A program made the position numbers and the translations under genes. From CAUUCF01 sp963543695 (GTDB lineage: Bacteria; Pseudomonadota; Gammaproteobacteria; UBA9339): a stretch of 64,000 nt of DNA. The DNA lies in the NCBI GenBank assembly GCA_963543695.1, contig CAUUCF010000002.1:1-64000 (forward strand), in the 5' to 3' direction. A model generated the notes under the pieces. The model worked only from the letters and a program-made list of their open reading frames with translations. It searched no databases and was not told the DNA's origin. This document shows, piece after piece, positions 28,259 through 37,856 of the stretch. Numbering within the stretch: position 1 is the first letter of the stretch; each line of letters opens with the position of its first letter.

Positions 28259-28504
28259 TTACACCTGTTGAATATCTAAAACATAGTCTGCTAAAGAAGC
28301 TAAAACTGCTTCGATTCCACATTTATCGATAATACGTAAACCCTTCGTCGTTACTCTTAATTTAATAAAAGTCTTTTGCTCGGCTAACCAAAAACGTTTA
28401 TTATGCAAATTAATATTGAATCTGCGTTTCGATTTTTTATGAGCGTGAGAAACTTTATTTCCAATACGAGGGTATTTACCCGTAATCATACAAACCCTGT
28501 ACAT
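28259..28504 (-). CDS. rpmB: 50S ribosomal protein L28
   Basis: The 81-aa protein shows MYRVCMITGKYPRIGNKVSHAHKKSKRRF, NINLHNKRFWL and LRVTTKGLRIIDKCGIEAVLA, the standard L28 layout. It heads the rpmB-rpmG-mutM-tsaB run, with tRNA-Gln just upstream. Confidence 0.95.
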   Translation of the reverse strand: MYRVCMITGKYPRIGNKVSHAHKKSKRRFNINLHNKRFWLAEQKTFIKLRVTTKGLRIIDKCGIEAVLASLADYVLDIQQV

Positions 28505-28549
28505 ATTTAAATCTCCAACTTTATTTCTATCTTCATCATTATTACTAAA

Positions 28550-28620
28550 CTGGGGAACTAGGACTCGAACCTAGATGAACGGAATCAGAATCCGCTATCT
28601 TGCCATTAGATGATTCCCCA
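28550..28620 (-). tRNA. tRNA-Gln (anticodon CUG)
   Basis: The minus strand folds as a cloverleaf: acceptor arms TGGGGAA and TTCCCCA, D-arm with AATGGCAAGA, anticodon stem-loop GCGGA-TTCTGAT-TCCGT giving CTG, and T-arm CTAGGTTCGAGTCCTAG. The U1-A72 pair and following G73 match bacterial tRNA-Gln identity. The 3' CCA is not encoded (the next bases are TTT), so it must be added after transcription. It lies between rpsI and rpmB. Confidence 0.93.
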
Positions 28621-28635
28621 CCGATCAATTTTCCT

Positions 28636-29061
28636 TTAACGTTTCGAGTACTGAGTACCCTTTCTCGCTTTATGTTTACCTACTTTCTTACGTTCTACGC
28701 TACGCGCGTCTCGAGTTAATAACCCGACCTTTCGTAATTGTTTACGGATTGTACTCTCAACTTCACCCACCGTCGTTGATACGTCATAGTTAACTAAAGC
28801 ACTTGCAATACCTAAACGAATCGCTCCCGCTTGACTACTATCACCACCGCCGTGAACGCTAATCGTAATATCGAAATTGGTTAAATAATTTAATAAAACT
28901 AAAGGCTGCTTAACGACCATTTTAGCCGTTTCCCTACCAAAATAATCGTCTAATTCTTTACAATTAACCAAAATTTTCCCGGTACCTGGCTTCAGAAAAA
29001 CTTTAGCAATAGAGGTTTTCCTTCTTCCGGTCCCATAATAACGTTGTTTTGTCTCTCCCAT
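28636..29061 (-). CDS. rpsI: 30S ribosomal protein S9
   Basis: The 141-aa protein begins MGETKQRYYGTGRRKTSIAKVFLKPGTG and ends ARKGTQYSKR, where the universally conserved SKR tail reaches the P-site tRNA. VHGGGDSSQAGAIRLGIASAL is a signature stretch. It follows rplM by eight bases as in most bacteria. Confidence 0.97.
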   Translation of the reverse strand: MGETKQRYYGTGRRKTSIAKVFLKPGTGKILVNCKELDDYFGRETAKMVVKQPLVLLNYLTNFDITISVHGGGDSSQAGAIRLGIASALVNYDVSTTVGEVESTIRKQLRKVGLLTRDARSVERKKVGKHKARKGTQYSKR

Positions 29062-29069
29062 ACTTTCCT

Positions 29070-29501
29070 CTATTTACAAAATTCTACGACTTTCAACTTT
29101 TGTGCTTGGTGCAAATGACGATCACCCGCATAAATTTTCAATTTTTTTAACATGGCTCTTCCTAAAGGACCTTTCGGTAACATCCCTTTTACTGCTTCCT
29201 TAATTACCAAAGTAGCGTCTTTAATTAATAATTTTTCTAACGTAATATCTTTCAACCCACTTTGATAACCAGAATAATGATAATAATGCTTATCCATTAA
29301 TTTTTTACCAGTAGTATGTACTTTTTTAGCGTTAATTACTACGACGTAATCTCCGGTATCTAACCAAGGAGTATACTCAGGCTTATGCTTACCGCATAAA
29401 TATTTTGCAATTGAAGTTGCTAAGCGCCCTAAAGTTTTACCGTCTGCATCTACTAAAAACCATTCTTTAGGTGCCCCAGCCTTTTGATTAAAAGTTTTCA
29501 T
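29070..29501 (-). CDS. rplM: 50S ribosomal protein L13
   Basis: The protein reads MKTFNQKAGAPKEWFLVDADGKTLGRLATSIA and contains TPWLDTGDYVVVINA and KGMLPKGPLGRAMLKKLKIY, typical of L13. I place the start at ATG 29501 (143 aa) because GGGGA precedes it at good spacing and homologues begin there; an in-frame upstream GTG would add seven residues. It heads the rplM-rpsI operon. Confidence 0.96.
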   Translation of the reverse strand: MKTFNQKAGAPKEWFLVDADGKTLGRLATSIAKYLCGKHKPEYTPWLDTGDYVVVINAKKVHTTGKKLMDKHYYHYSGYQSGLKDITLEKLLIKDATLVIKEAVKGMLPKGPLGRAMLKKLKIYAGDRHLHQAQKLKVVEFCK

Positions 29502-29764
29502 ATTTCCCCAAACCATCACCACTACTTTACTAAGTTCAGAACAATACCGATAATTACCTTAAAAGTCAACCATTTTTTCCGTTTTGTCCCTAAAAAAATC
29601 AAAATTAAACCAATCAAATTGCCCATTGACATTAAAAGCATTAAAATTACTTAACAATATTTTAATGTTATTAACCGAACTTAAAATGATTTTTAATTCC
29701 TTTTTAATTCATTATTTCGAAAAAGAAGCTACGTAGATTTTTTTAAATCTTTGTAAAAAGAAAA

Positions 29765-30271
29765 TTATCCCTCGTCCCAGATGAAATTTACCGCTTCTTG
29801 CCACCGCGCAAATTTAACCGTCTCCGATATCGAAGCATTTGCCGGACTAGTAGAAGGTAAAACCGTAAAATTATCCTCCGTTAGTTTTTTACCATTATAT
29901 TTTTTAAAATAAAAAAACGCTTTTTGCCCGTTAAAGAAAAAATGTTTAATCTGAGGAAAAATATCGAAATTATTTGGTATTTCTTTTCTAATTTTCGCGT
30001 CTAAACTACCGATCCGCTCACAACAAGCTAAAGCATCCCATAACCCTAAAGAATACGAGAATAAAAACTTTTTACGCGCTTCTGGTTCTTTTAAGAAAAA
30101 ACCGTGATTTAAAATCTTAAACAGATAAGGCCAAAACTTATTACGTGGATTAGCGTAATAAGTTTTATGTTTTATTGAAATTTCACCAGGTATCGTACCA
30201 ATAATCAAAAATTTAGTTTTACTATTTACCCACGGCTCAAAACATTTTTTGGTGTTTGACGTTTTCAACAA
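29765..30271 (-). CDS. uracil-DNA-glycosylase superfamily protein (hypoxanthine/deoxyinosine-DNA glycosylase type)
   Basis: The 168-aa protein has FLIIGTIPGEISIKHKTYYANP as motif A (family: GSxPGxxSLxxxxYYAHPxN), NKFWPYLFKIL, LWDALACCERIGSLD and a C-terminal PSTSPANAS motif. These define the family 6 UDG-fold enzymes thought to remove deaminated adenine. It lies alone between rplM and csrA with a 240-base spacer on the rplM side. Confidence 0.85.
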   Translation of the reverse strand: MLKTSNTKKCFEPWVNSKTKFLIIGTIPGEISIKHKTYYANPRNKFWPYLFKILNHGFFLKEPEARKKFLFSYSLGLWDALACCERIGSLDAKIRKEIPNNFDIFPQIKHFFFNGQKAFFYFKKYNGKKLTEDNFTVLPSTSPANASISETVKFARWQEAVNFIWDEG

Positions 30272-30320
30272 CGGCTTTTTAGCTAAATTTAAAACTATTT
30301 AATTCCCCTTATTCCTCTCG

Positions 30321-30521
30321 TTATTCTTGAGGTGCTTTGTTGTTATTCTGTTCTTCAGCTTCATGCAAAAGCCGTTGATAAATTTCTTCCCGGTGAACCG
30401 AAATATCTTTAGGAGCATCAATACCCAAACGCATTTGATTACCATTTGTATTTAAAATAGTAATTTTAATCTGATCACCAATAATCACAGATTCCCCTAC
30501 ACGTCTTGTTAGAATTAACAT
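30321..30521 (-). CDS. csrA: carbon storage regulator CsrA
   Basis: CsrA is a dimeric RNA-binding protein that blocks ribosome binding sites with GGA loops. The 66-aa protein MLILTRRVGESVIIGD...MRLGIDAPKDISVHREEIY has the conserved RNA-binding Arg in VHREEI and Leu/Arg residues in LTRR. It follows alaS by about 80 bases, the usual alaS-csrA pair. In intracellular gammaproteobacteria it governs growth-phase and transmission traits. Confidence 0.97.
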   Translation of the reverse strand: MLILTRRVGESVIIGDQIKITILNTNGNQMRLGIDAPKDISVHREEIYQRLLHEAEEQNNNKAPQE

Positions 30522-30600
30522 TTCATCTCCTCATAATATACTTCCTACTTGCTTATACTAACCCACAATTATTATAGTAATATTAATTTAAATAAGAAAA

Positions 30601-33234
30601 TTATCCGTTCTTTTGAAGGTTAAGCTCACTATCTAACTTTTGCTGTAGCGTCTTTAGATTACGCAAGAAAAGATCTACTTCAACTCCTCCCCCTTCAGCC
30701 AAATCATTTTTACCTCCTCCGTGTCCCAAATTCGGCGTAAGTAAAGTTTTTAAAATTTCGTTTGCTTTATAACCAGCCGCTTTATAAGCGTCACTAACTC
30801 CTACTAATACTCGAAATTTAGCTTTTTCCGTTAAATAAAGCAAAGCGATTCCTTGAAAATTTTTTTCTTTAACTAAATCCCAAACTCGTTTTAAATTAGT
30901 TAAATTAGTTTTCAAAAGCAAACAATTCCTCTGCTTACTTAAAATTTGTTTAATTTCCAAGTTCAATAGTTGTTCTTTTAACGCCGTTATTTCTCCTGCT
31001 TTTTGCTGTTCACTACGCAATAAATTACTAACCAATTGAGGTAACTGTTCTAATTGATTACTCTTTAAAGTATCGTATACTTCTTCTAAAATACGTCGCT
31101 CAATTAACGTATTCTCTACGGCTGACTCTCCTGTCATTGCTTCTATTCTCCTAACTCCGGCCGCAATACTTTCCTCTTTAAGGATTTTAAAATACCCAAT
31201 TTCCCCGGTGGAGTTAACATGTGTACCGCCACAAAGTTCACTAGAATATTCCCCAAAAGTGACGATTCTCACTGTCTGGCCATATTTTTCGTTAAATAAC
31301 GCCGTTACTCTCCTTTTTTTAGCTTCTTCTAACGTCGAATAACTGATCGTTTTTTGATGATTTTTACGAATTTGCGCGTTAACCATTCTTTCTAGTTGTT
31401 CTAAAACTTCCTTTGTTAAAAGCTGGTTATGTGAAAAATCAAACCTTAAACGGGTCTCATCCACGTAAGATCCACGCTGTGTAGCTTGTTCCCCTAACAA
31501 ATCCCTTAAAGCTCGGTGTAATAAATGGGTAGCCGAATGATTGGCCTGAATTTTTAATCGTTTTAGTTCGTCAACTTGTGCCGAAACGATCTCTTTTGTT
31601 TTTAAAGTTCCTTGCACTAAAGTACCAAAATGTAAATATACTCCGTTCATTTTTTTAGTATCCGAAACGACAAATTCCATTTGATCATTAACTAATTTAC
31701 CACTATCCCCAATTTGCCCTCCACTTTCTCCATAAAACGGAGTTTCATGCAAAATGACTATCCCGTTTTCGCCGTTATTTAACACCTGAAGTGGTTCACC
31801 ATCTAGGGTTAGTAAACCCTCCACCGTTGTTTTTTGAATTAACGTTTGATCACCCACAAATTGAGTAGCAGCAAGATCTGCTAACCTAAAATTCGCTAAA
31901 TTGTTATGGTGCATCTTCAAACGAGAAAGTTTTCTTTGACGTTCCATCATTGCATTAAATACTTCTTCATGCACTTGAACCCCTTTTTGTTTAGCAATTT
32001 CTTGGGTTAAAATAAAAGGGACCCCAAAAGTATCGTGAAGTTTAAAAGCTGTTTCCGCTGATAATTCCGTTCGACCCACTAATTCATTATTTAAAATCCT
32101 CATTCCCCTTTCTAACGTCGTTAAAAAACGCTCTTCTTCTTCCGCAATTAATTCGATAATTTTTCCCTTCTGTTTTAATAGTTCTATTTCTGGATAAATA
32201 TCTTTAAACATTGCTACTACCGATTCCGTCAAACGGTAAAAGCAAGCCTCTTTAATCCCTAAGCGATAAATATAATAAACGGCCCTTCTAATAATACTTC
32301 GCAAAACGTAACCTGGACCTTCATTGGAAGGTAAAACTTGATCCGCAATTAAAAAACAAACCGCTCTAATATGATCACTTACGACCCGTTCTGCAAAATA
32401 AAAATCTTCCGTATTTGTTTTTAGATTGGGCGAGATTTGCAAAATCATCGTACGAAAATCTTGACGTAATTTTTTAAATAAATCGATGTCATAATTATCG
32501 TCTACTTGCTGCATCACCGCTGCAATTCGCTCTAATCCCATTCCCGTATCAATAGAACAAGCCGGAATATCTACCATTTCTCCAGAAGCTTTACGTTCAA
32601 ATTGCATGAAAACTAAATTCCAAATCTCTACGTAACGTTCCCCTTCTACCCCACAACCTGGAGGATCACCCATTAAAGTGTCGCCGTGATCATAATAAAT
32701 TTCACTACAATAACCGCAAGGTCCTATATTTCCCATCGACCAAAAATTATCACTATCCCCGCAAGTACTAATCCCTTGCCCTATACAACCCGAAGTTTGG
32801 AATTCATTTTGCCATAATTCAGCTGCTTCTTGGTCTTTTTCATGCACGGTAACCCACAAACGGTTGGCTGGTATACCTAATTCTTGCGTTAGAAATTGCC
32901 ATGCAAAGTGAATCGCGTCTTTCTTAAAATAATCTCCAAAACTAAAATTACCCAACATTTCAAAGAAAGTATGATGTCGCTTTGTAAAACCTACGTTTGC
33001 TAAATCATTATGTTTACCACTCGCCCTTAAACACCTTTGAATCGTTGATGCCCGTTTAAAATCAGCCTGTTCTTGACCTAAAAATAGCTTTTTAAACTGT
33101 ACCATCCCCGCATTAGTAAAAAATAAACTATCATCTCCTACCGGAATTAACGAACTACTAGGACATATCCTGTGACCTTGTTTTTGAAAAAACGATATAA
33201 ATTTATCTCGAATTGCTTGCGTCGATAACTGCAT
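30601..33234 (-). CDS. alaS: alanyl-tRNA synthetase
   Basis: The 877-aa enzyme charges tRNA-Ala. The N-terminal class II core has RAHHTFFEMLGNFSFGDYF-type motif 2 (here KRHHTFFEMLGNFSFGDYF), the editing domain has ANHSATHLLHRAL (HxxxH zinc ligands) with CGGTHVNSTGEIGYFK supplying the other ligands, and the C-Ala domain ends LGHGGGKNDLAEGGG. Full length. Upstream of csrA and opposite to the sulfatase gene. Confidence 0.98.
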   Translation of the reverse strand: MQLSTQAIRDKFISFFQKQGHRICPSSSLIPVGDDSLFFTNAGMVQFKKLFLGQEQADFKRASTIQRCLRASGKHNDLANVGFTKRHHTFFEMLGNFSFGDYFKKDAIHFAWQFLTQELGIPANRLWVTVHEKDQEAAELWQNEFQTSGCIGQGISTCGDSDNFWSMGNIGPCGYCSEIYYDHGDTLMGDPPGCGVEGERYVEIWNLVFMQFERKASGEMVDIPACSIDTGMGLERIAAVMQQVDDNYDIDLFKKLRQDFRTMILQISPNLKTNTEDFYFAERVVSDHIRAVCFLIADQVLPSNEGPGYVLRSIIRRAVYYIYRLGIKEACFYRLTESVVAMFKDIYPEIELLKQKGKIIELIAEEEERFLTTLERGMRILNNELVGRTELSAETAFKLHDTFGVPFILTQEIAKQKGVQVHEEVFNAMMERQRKLSRLKMHHNNLANFRLADLAATQFVGDQTLIQKTTVEGLLTLDGEPLQVLNNGENGIVILHETPFYGESGGQIGDSGKLVNDQMEFVVSDTKKMNGVYLHFGTLVQGTLKTKEIVSAQVDELKRLKIQANHSATHLLHRALRDLLGEQATQRGSYVDETRLRFDFSHNQLLTKEVLEQLERMVNAQIRKNHQKTISYSTLEEAKKRRVTALFNEKYGQTVRIVTFGEYSSELCGGTHVNSTGEIGYFKILKEESIAAGVRRIEAMTGESAVENTLIERRILEEVYDTLKSNQLEQLPQLVSNLLRSEQQKAGEITALKEQLLNLEIKQILSKQRNCLLLKTNLTNLKRVWDLVKEKNFQGIALLYLTEKAKFRVLVGVSDAYKAAGYKANEILKTLLTPNLGHGGGKNDLAEGGGVEVDLFLRNLKTLQQKLDSELNLQKNG

Positions 33235-33312
33235 AAAAAATATCTCTAATTAACTTTTGCTAATTACTCTAACACATTTAGATGAACTTTCAAATTGAGT
33301 CTTTGGTTTGCC

Positions 33313-33341
33313 TTGACTAATTATCTAAATTTTAATAAAAT
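33313..33341 (+). promoter_or_regulatory. sigma70-type promoter of the alkylsulfatase gene
   Basis: TTGACT is followed after exactly 17 bases by TAAAAT, 33 bases before the ATG at 33374. It lies in the divergent spacer from alaS. Confidence 0.55.
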
Positions 33342-33373
33342 TATTTTTTCATTAAGCAAAAATATATAATTAT

Positions 33374-35368
33374 ATGAACCGTACAATTAAATTATTTCAT
33401 CTTGTTTCGTTCGCTTGCATCACAATCTTACCGGTTAACGTCTTAGCAGAAAACGTTCCTCAAGCAAACGAAGTTACTAAATTTACGAAACAAAACAACG
33501 AACAATTACTAAAAGAACTCCCTTTCAATAATCGACAAGATTTTAAAGACGCTACCCGCGGTTTCATCGCCGCCGATGATCCAATGCTCGTCCAAAATCA
33601 AAACGGGAAAATGGTTTGGGATTTAGAATCCTATAAAACCTTTATTAAAGATAATTTGCCGGCTCCTAGTACCGTTAACCCTAGTTTATGGCGGATGGCG
33701 CAACTTAACATGTATCACGGCTTATTTAAAGTTACCGATCGTATTTACCAAGTAAGAGGCTACGATTTATCTAATATCACTTTTATTCAGGGAGATACTG
33801 GCTGGATCGTTTTCGATCCGTTAATTTCCGCCGAAGTCGCCAAAGCAGCCCTTGCTTTAATCAATAAACACGTTGGCGAACGACCAGTCGTTGCCGTCAT
33901 ATACAGTCATCCTCACATCGATCATTACGGAGGAGTGCGAGGCGTGGTTGATGAAAAAGATGTTCAAGCAGGTAAAATCCCTATTATTGCTCCCGAACAC
34001 TTTTTAGAGCACGCCGTTTCCGAAAACGTCATTGCCGGTAACGCTATGTCTCGACGTGCCATGTATTCTTACGGTAGCATGTTACCTCGTAACGCTAAAG
34101 GAAGCGTGGGCAGCGGATTAGGAATAACTACTTCCGCAGGCAACAGCGGCATTATTCCTCCGACCAAAGAAATAAAAAGAACCGGAGAAACGATCGTCAT
34201 CGATGGTGTAGAGATGGTTTTTCAAATGACGCCCGAAACAGAAGCTCCGGTAGAAATGAATACGTGGTTTCCGCAATTTAAAGCTCTATGGATGGCAGAA
34301 AATAGTTGTAATACGATGTATAATTTATTAACTTTAAGGGGAGCAGAAGTTCGTGATCCTTTAAAATGGTCTAAATATATCAATGAAGCCATTGAACTGT
34401 GGGGTAAACAAGCGGAAGTTCGTTTTCAAGCACATCATTGGCCACGTTGGGGTAACTCCAAAATTATTTCCGAATTACAAAAACAACGTGATTTATATAA
34501 ATATATTCACGATCAATCCGTACACTTAATGAACGAAGGTTATACCGGAATAGAAATCGCTGAAAAAATAGAATTACCAAAATCATTAGCACACGTATGG
34601 GCTAACCGTGGTTATTACGGCACCTTAAAACATAATAGTAGAGCGGTTTACCAACGTTATTTAGGTTGGTACAACGGTAACCCGTCCGACTTAAACGGTT
34701 TACCTCCTAAACAAGTAGCTCAAAAATACGTTGCTATCGCTGGTGGAGAAAAAAACATCTTAAAAAAAGCACACCAAAGTTATGCCGAAGGTGATTACCG
34801 TTGGGTAGCTGAAATCGTTAAACACGTCGTTTTTGCTAACCCTGAAAACAAAGAAGCGAAATATTTATTAGCAGACGCCTTAGAACAATTAGGATACCAA
34901 GCCGAATCAGGTATGTGGAGAAACGTATATTTACAAGGTGCTTACGAACTTCGTCACGGAACCCCTCAAATTAAGAATAACAAAGTTAATCAAGATGCAG
35001 TGAAAGCCATGACTCCGGAAATGCTTTTCGATTACATCAGCGTCCGCTTAAACCATAAAAAAGCTGAAAATAAAAAACTAGCGATCAATTTTATTTTTAA
35101 CGATGATCAGACTAAGTACACGTTATTTTTAGATAATTCTGTGATCAATTATACGACTCATTTATGGGATAAATGTGATGTTACTTTAAAGTTAAAACGT
35201 ACTGATTTAGTTAGTCTAATAATGAATAAAGATTATCAAAACGCTTTCAAGCAACTTAAAAAACAGAAACAAATCGAAATTAAGGGTAACCAACAAGCCT
35301 TCTTACAATTATTAAATATGTTAGATATCTTTCCTATCTCTTTTCCGATTGTTACTCCGTTAAATTAA
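33374..35368 (+). CDS. secreted alkyl/linear primary sulfatase (SdsA1/BDS1 type)
   Basis: The 664-aa protein has a signal peptide (ACITILPVNVLA, cleavage before ENVP). A metallo-beta-lactamase domain follows with the zinc motif SHPHIDHYGGVRG (HxHxDH) and later MAENSCNTMYNLLTLRGAEVRDP and FQAHHWPRWG, then a helical dimerisation domain (GDYRWVAEIVKHVVFANPENKEAKYLLADALEQLGYQ) and an SCP2-like C-terminal domain. This is the layout of class III alkylsulfatases that split dodecyl sulfate and similar esters. The class typically acts in the periplasm. Why a host-associated bacterium keeps it is unclear; sulfated host lipids are a possible target. Own promoter and own terminator. Confidence 0.93.
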   Translation: MNRTIKLFHLVSFACITILPVNVLAENVPQANEVTKFTKQNNEQLLKELPFNNRQDFKDATRGFIAADDPMLVQNQNGKMVWDLESYKTFIKDNLPAPSTVNPSLWRMAQLNMYHGLFKVTDRIYQVRGYDLSNITFIQGDTGWIVFDPLISAEVAKAALALINKHVGERPVVAVIYSHPHIDHYGGVRGVVDEKDVQAGKIPIIAPEHFLEHAVSENVIAGNAMSRRAMYSYGSMLPRNAKGSVGSGLGITTSAGNSGIIPPTKEIKRTGETIVIDGVEMVFQMTPETEAPVEMNTWFPQFKALWMAENSCNTMYNLLTLRGAEVRDPLKWSKYINEAIELWGKQAEVRFQAHHWPRWGNSKIISELQKQRDLYKYIHDQSVHLMNEGYTGIEIAEKIELPKSLAHVWANRGYYGTLKHNSRAVYQRYLGWYNGNPSDLNGLPPKQVAQKYVAIAGGEKNILKKAHQSYAEGDYRWVAEIVKHVVFANPENKEAKYLLADALEQLGYQAESGMWRNVYLQGAYELRHGTPQIKNNKVNQDAVKAMTPEMLFDYISVRLNHKKAENKKLAINFIFNDDQTKYTLFLDNSVINYTTHLWDKCDVTLKLKRTDLVSLIMNKDYQNAFKQLKKQKQIEIKGNQQAFLQLLNMLDIFPISFPIVTPLN

Positions 35369-35376
35369 TCAACTTA

Positions 35377-35403
35377 ACAATCCTGCTTTTATAGCAGGAT
35401 TGT
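35377..35403. terminator. 10-bp hairpin between convergent sulfatase and ftsW genes
   Basis: ACAATCCTGC and GCAGGATTGT pair perfectly around a TTTTATA loop. It starts nine bases after the sulfatase stop and ends three bases before the ftsW stop. A strong U-run is missing on either side, but the position fits a bidirectional transcription stop. Confidence 0.7.
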
Positions 35404-35405
35404 GA

Positions 35406-36533
35406 TTAAAGCTTTAAAGGTTTTGCTAACGTTAATTCGTGATAAATACGTAGTAAAATTGCTACTTCCAATAAGCTAAATAACAAATTACTCCCCCCAT
35501 AACTAATAAACGGTAACGTTAAGCCTTTGGTCGGTAATAAACCCGCGTTTACACAAATATTAACTACCGCCTGTAAAACTAAAGAAATTGTAATACCAAA
35601 ACTTAAATAGCAATGAAAATCCAAGCGCATTTTTTTAGCTACATAAGCGACTTTTAACCCTAAAAAAGCTAAAATAGCAAACAATCCTATTAAAAAAATC
35701 CCCCCTAAAATTCCGAATTCTTCGGCTAAAATAGCGAATAAAAAATCTGTATGTGCTTCGGGTAAATAAAATAATTTTTGAATGCTATTGCCAAAACCCA
35801 CGCCCCAAATTCCCCCTCTTCCAAAAGCAATCAACGATTGAATTAATTGATAACCAGAATCATAAGGATGTTGCCAAGGGTCCAAAAAGGAGATAATTCT
35901 AGCCAAACGATAGGGAGATACCATCGCTACGTATGATAAAAAAACTACCACTAATAAAAAAACTAAAATAAAAGGGATCAATCGTGCTTCTGCAACATAC
36001 AACATCGATAAAAAAGTTAAAGTAATAACTACTAAAGCCCCAAAATCTGGCTCTAACAACAATAAATAAGCTAAGATCGCTAAAATTAACATCGGTTTTA
36101 AAAACCCGGTAATTTTTGTTTTAACTTCTTTTGCTTGACGTACTAAGTAACCTGCTCCATATAATAACATGCTAAATTTTGCTAGTTCTGAAACTTGTAA
36201 AGAAAAAAATTTAAAATTAATCCAACGGATACTACCGTTCACTCGATACCCAATACCGGGAACTAAAACTAAAGCTAAAAAAATGATGGCCGTTACTAAA
36301 GCGATAAACCCCATTTGCTCCCAAAAACGCACGGGAATTCTAATCCCGATCAATATCGTTAACATCCCGAGCATTAAATAGATCATTTGCCGATTTAAAA
36401 AGTAAAAGCCGGTATTATACAAATGTTTAGAAATTCCCATGCTGGCGGAGCACAAAACTAATAACCCTACCATGACGATCACGGTTACTACTAACGTCAA
36501 CGGATAATACCAATGAAATTTTACCTTATTCAT
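35406..36533 (-). CDS. ftsW: peptidoglycan glycosyltransferase FtsW
   Basis: The 375-aa SEDS protein has about ten membrane helices. VNGSIRWINFKFFSLQVSELAKF, LLEPDFGALVVI, DPWQHPYDSGYQLIQSLIAFGRGGIWGVGFGNS, LPEAHTDFLFAILAEEFG and LPTKGLTLPFISYGGSN are SEDS signatures; the Asp in HTDFLF region and location next to murD favour FtsW (division) over RodA. Its start overlaps the murD stop (ATGA). Confidence 0.93.
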   Translation of the reverse strand: MNKVKFHWYYPLTLVVTVIVMVGLLVLCSASMGISKHLYNTGFYFLNRQMIYLMLGMLTILIGIRIPVRFWEQMGFIALVTAIIFLALVLVPGIGYRVNGSIRWINFKFFSLQVSELAKFSMLLYGAGYLVRQAKEVKTKITGFLKPMLILAILAYLLLLEPDFGALVVITLTFLSMLYVAEARLIPFILVFLLVVVFLSYVAMVSPYRLARIISFLDPWQHPYDSGYQLIQSLIAFGRGGIWGVGFGNSIQKLFYLPEAHTDFLFAILAEEFGILGGIFLIGLFAILAFLGLKVAYVAKKMRLDFHCYLSFGITISLVLQAVVNICVNAGLLPTKGLTLPFISYGGSNLLFSLLEVAILLRIYHELTLAKPLKL

Positions 36534-37837
36534 AACGATAGCACCAACTGCATAAATTGCTCACCACGATCTTCGAAATTTTGAAACATATCCATACTAG
36601 CACAAGCAGGAGAAAAAACTACTTTATCGCCGTAATTACTATTATCTGCCGCTAATTTCACTACTTCCGATAAAGTATCGGCGATGAAGATCGTTCCAGA
36701 ATAGTTAATTTGTTGCTTAATTAATTGTTTATCTCTGCCAAACAAAATTAACACTTTGACGTACTGATTCAAAGCTGTATTTAAATACGCGAAATCAGCT
36801 TTTTTACCTATTCCACCTAAAATTAAAATGATATTACGTTTTTCTTCCCCTAAACTTCGCAACGCCGTTAACGTAGCTCCCACGTTTGTTCCTTTAGAAT
36901 CGTTATACCAAGTTACTCCTTTTCTTTCTGTTACCCATTGGCAACGATGCGGTAACCCCGTAAAATGACAAATCGTAGGCAAAATGGTCTCCACCGATAA
37001 ATTTAAAATTTCACTAGCCGCTAAAACCGCTGCTACGTTTAAGAGATTATGTTGACCTTGCACTTTTAACTGTTTTGCCGATAAAATCGGCTTCCCATGT
37101 CTAAGGATCATTCCATCTAAGACCCGATAATCAGCTTGCTTAGCTAATCCGAAAGAACTCAACGGTATCGAAAGACCACGATAAGTATCAGGTTCGTCTA
37201 TACAAACTACCGCATGAGCTGCTTGTTGAAAAATCCGTTGTTTAGCCAGTAAATAATCTGCTAAACGATCGTACCGATCTTCATGATCAGGAGAAAAATT
37301 TAAAAAAATTGCTACCGCTAAAGGTAAATTTTCTACCGTTTCTAATTGGAAACTAGATAATTCTAATACGTAATATTCTGGTGAATCTAGTAATAAATCT
37401 AAAGCTGGAATTCCTAAATTACCTCCTACTGCTACTTTATATCCAACATCACGAATCACTTCTCCCATTAAAGTAGTGACCGTACTTTTACCGTTAGAAC
37501 CAGTAATTCCTACGACTGGTTTTTTTACAGAACGTTTAAATAACTCTAATTCTCCGTATACTAATCCCTGTTCCTTTAAACTAACAAAAGGTTCCACTTT
37601 AGTATTGATACCGGGACTAACCACCACCTGTTTTGCTGATTTTAGTAGCTCTAACGTAAATTGAGCCGACGCTTTAATTTGTAAAGTACTCCCTTTTAAT
37701 AAGGATTTTTCTGCTAATAGCGGAAAAGAAGCACGAGTATCTGCTACCAAAATTTTCACTTGCGGATTAAGCTTTTTTAAGTAACGTACGCACGCAATTC
37801 CACTGATTCCTCCCCCTAAAACTAAATAGTCAAACAT
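36530..37837 (-). CDS. murD: UDP-N-acetylmuramoylalanine-D-glutamate ligase
   Basis: MurD adds D-Glu to UDP-MurNAc-L-Ala. The 435-aa protein has an N-terminal Rossmann-like domain (LVLGGGISGIACVRYL), the ATP-binding GITGSNGKSTVTTLMG, ELSSFQLE, NFSPDHEDRY, WYNDSKGTNVGATLTAL and a C-terminal FSPACASMDMFQNFEDRG. It sits between murJ and ftsW rather than in a full dcw cluster. Confidence 0.97.
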   Translation of the reverse strand: MFDYLVLGGGISGIACVRYLKKLNPQVKILVADTRASFPLLAEKSLLKGSTLQIKASAQFTLELLKSAKQVVVSPGINTKVEPFVSLKEQGLVYGELELFKRSVKKPVVGITGSNGKSTVTTLMGEVIRDVGYKVAVGGNLGIPALDLLLDSPEYYVLELSSFQLETVENLPLAVAIFLNFSPDHEDRYDRLADYLLAKQRIFQQAAHAVVCIDEPDTYRGLSIPLSSFGLAKQADYRVLDGMILRHGKPILSAKQLKVQGQHNLLNVAAVLAASEILNLSVETILPTICHFTGLPHRCQWVTERKGVTWYNDSKGTNVGATLTALRSLGEEKRNIILILGGIGKKADFAYLNTALNQYVKVLILFGRDKQLIKQQINYSGTIFIADTLSEVVKLAADNSNYGDKVVFSPACASMDMFQNFEDRGEQFMQLVLSL

Positions 37838-37856
37838 GCTTTTCTACCTAATCATA

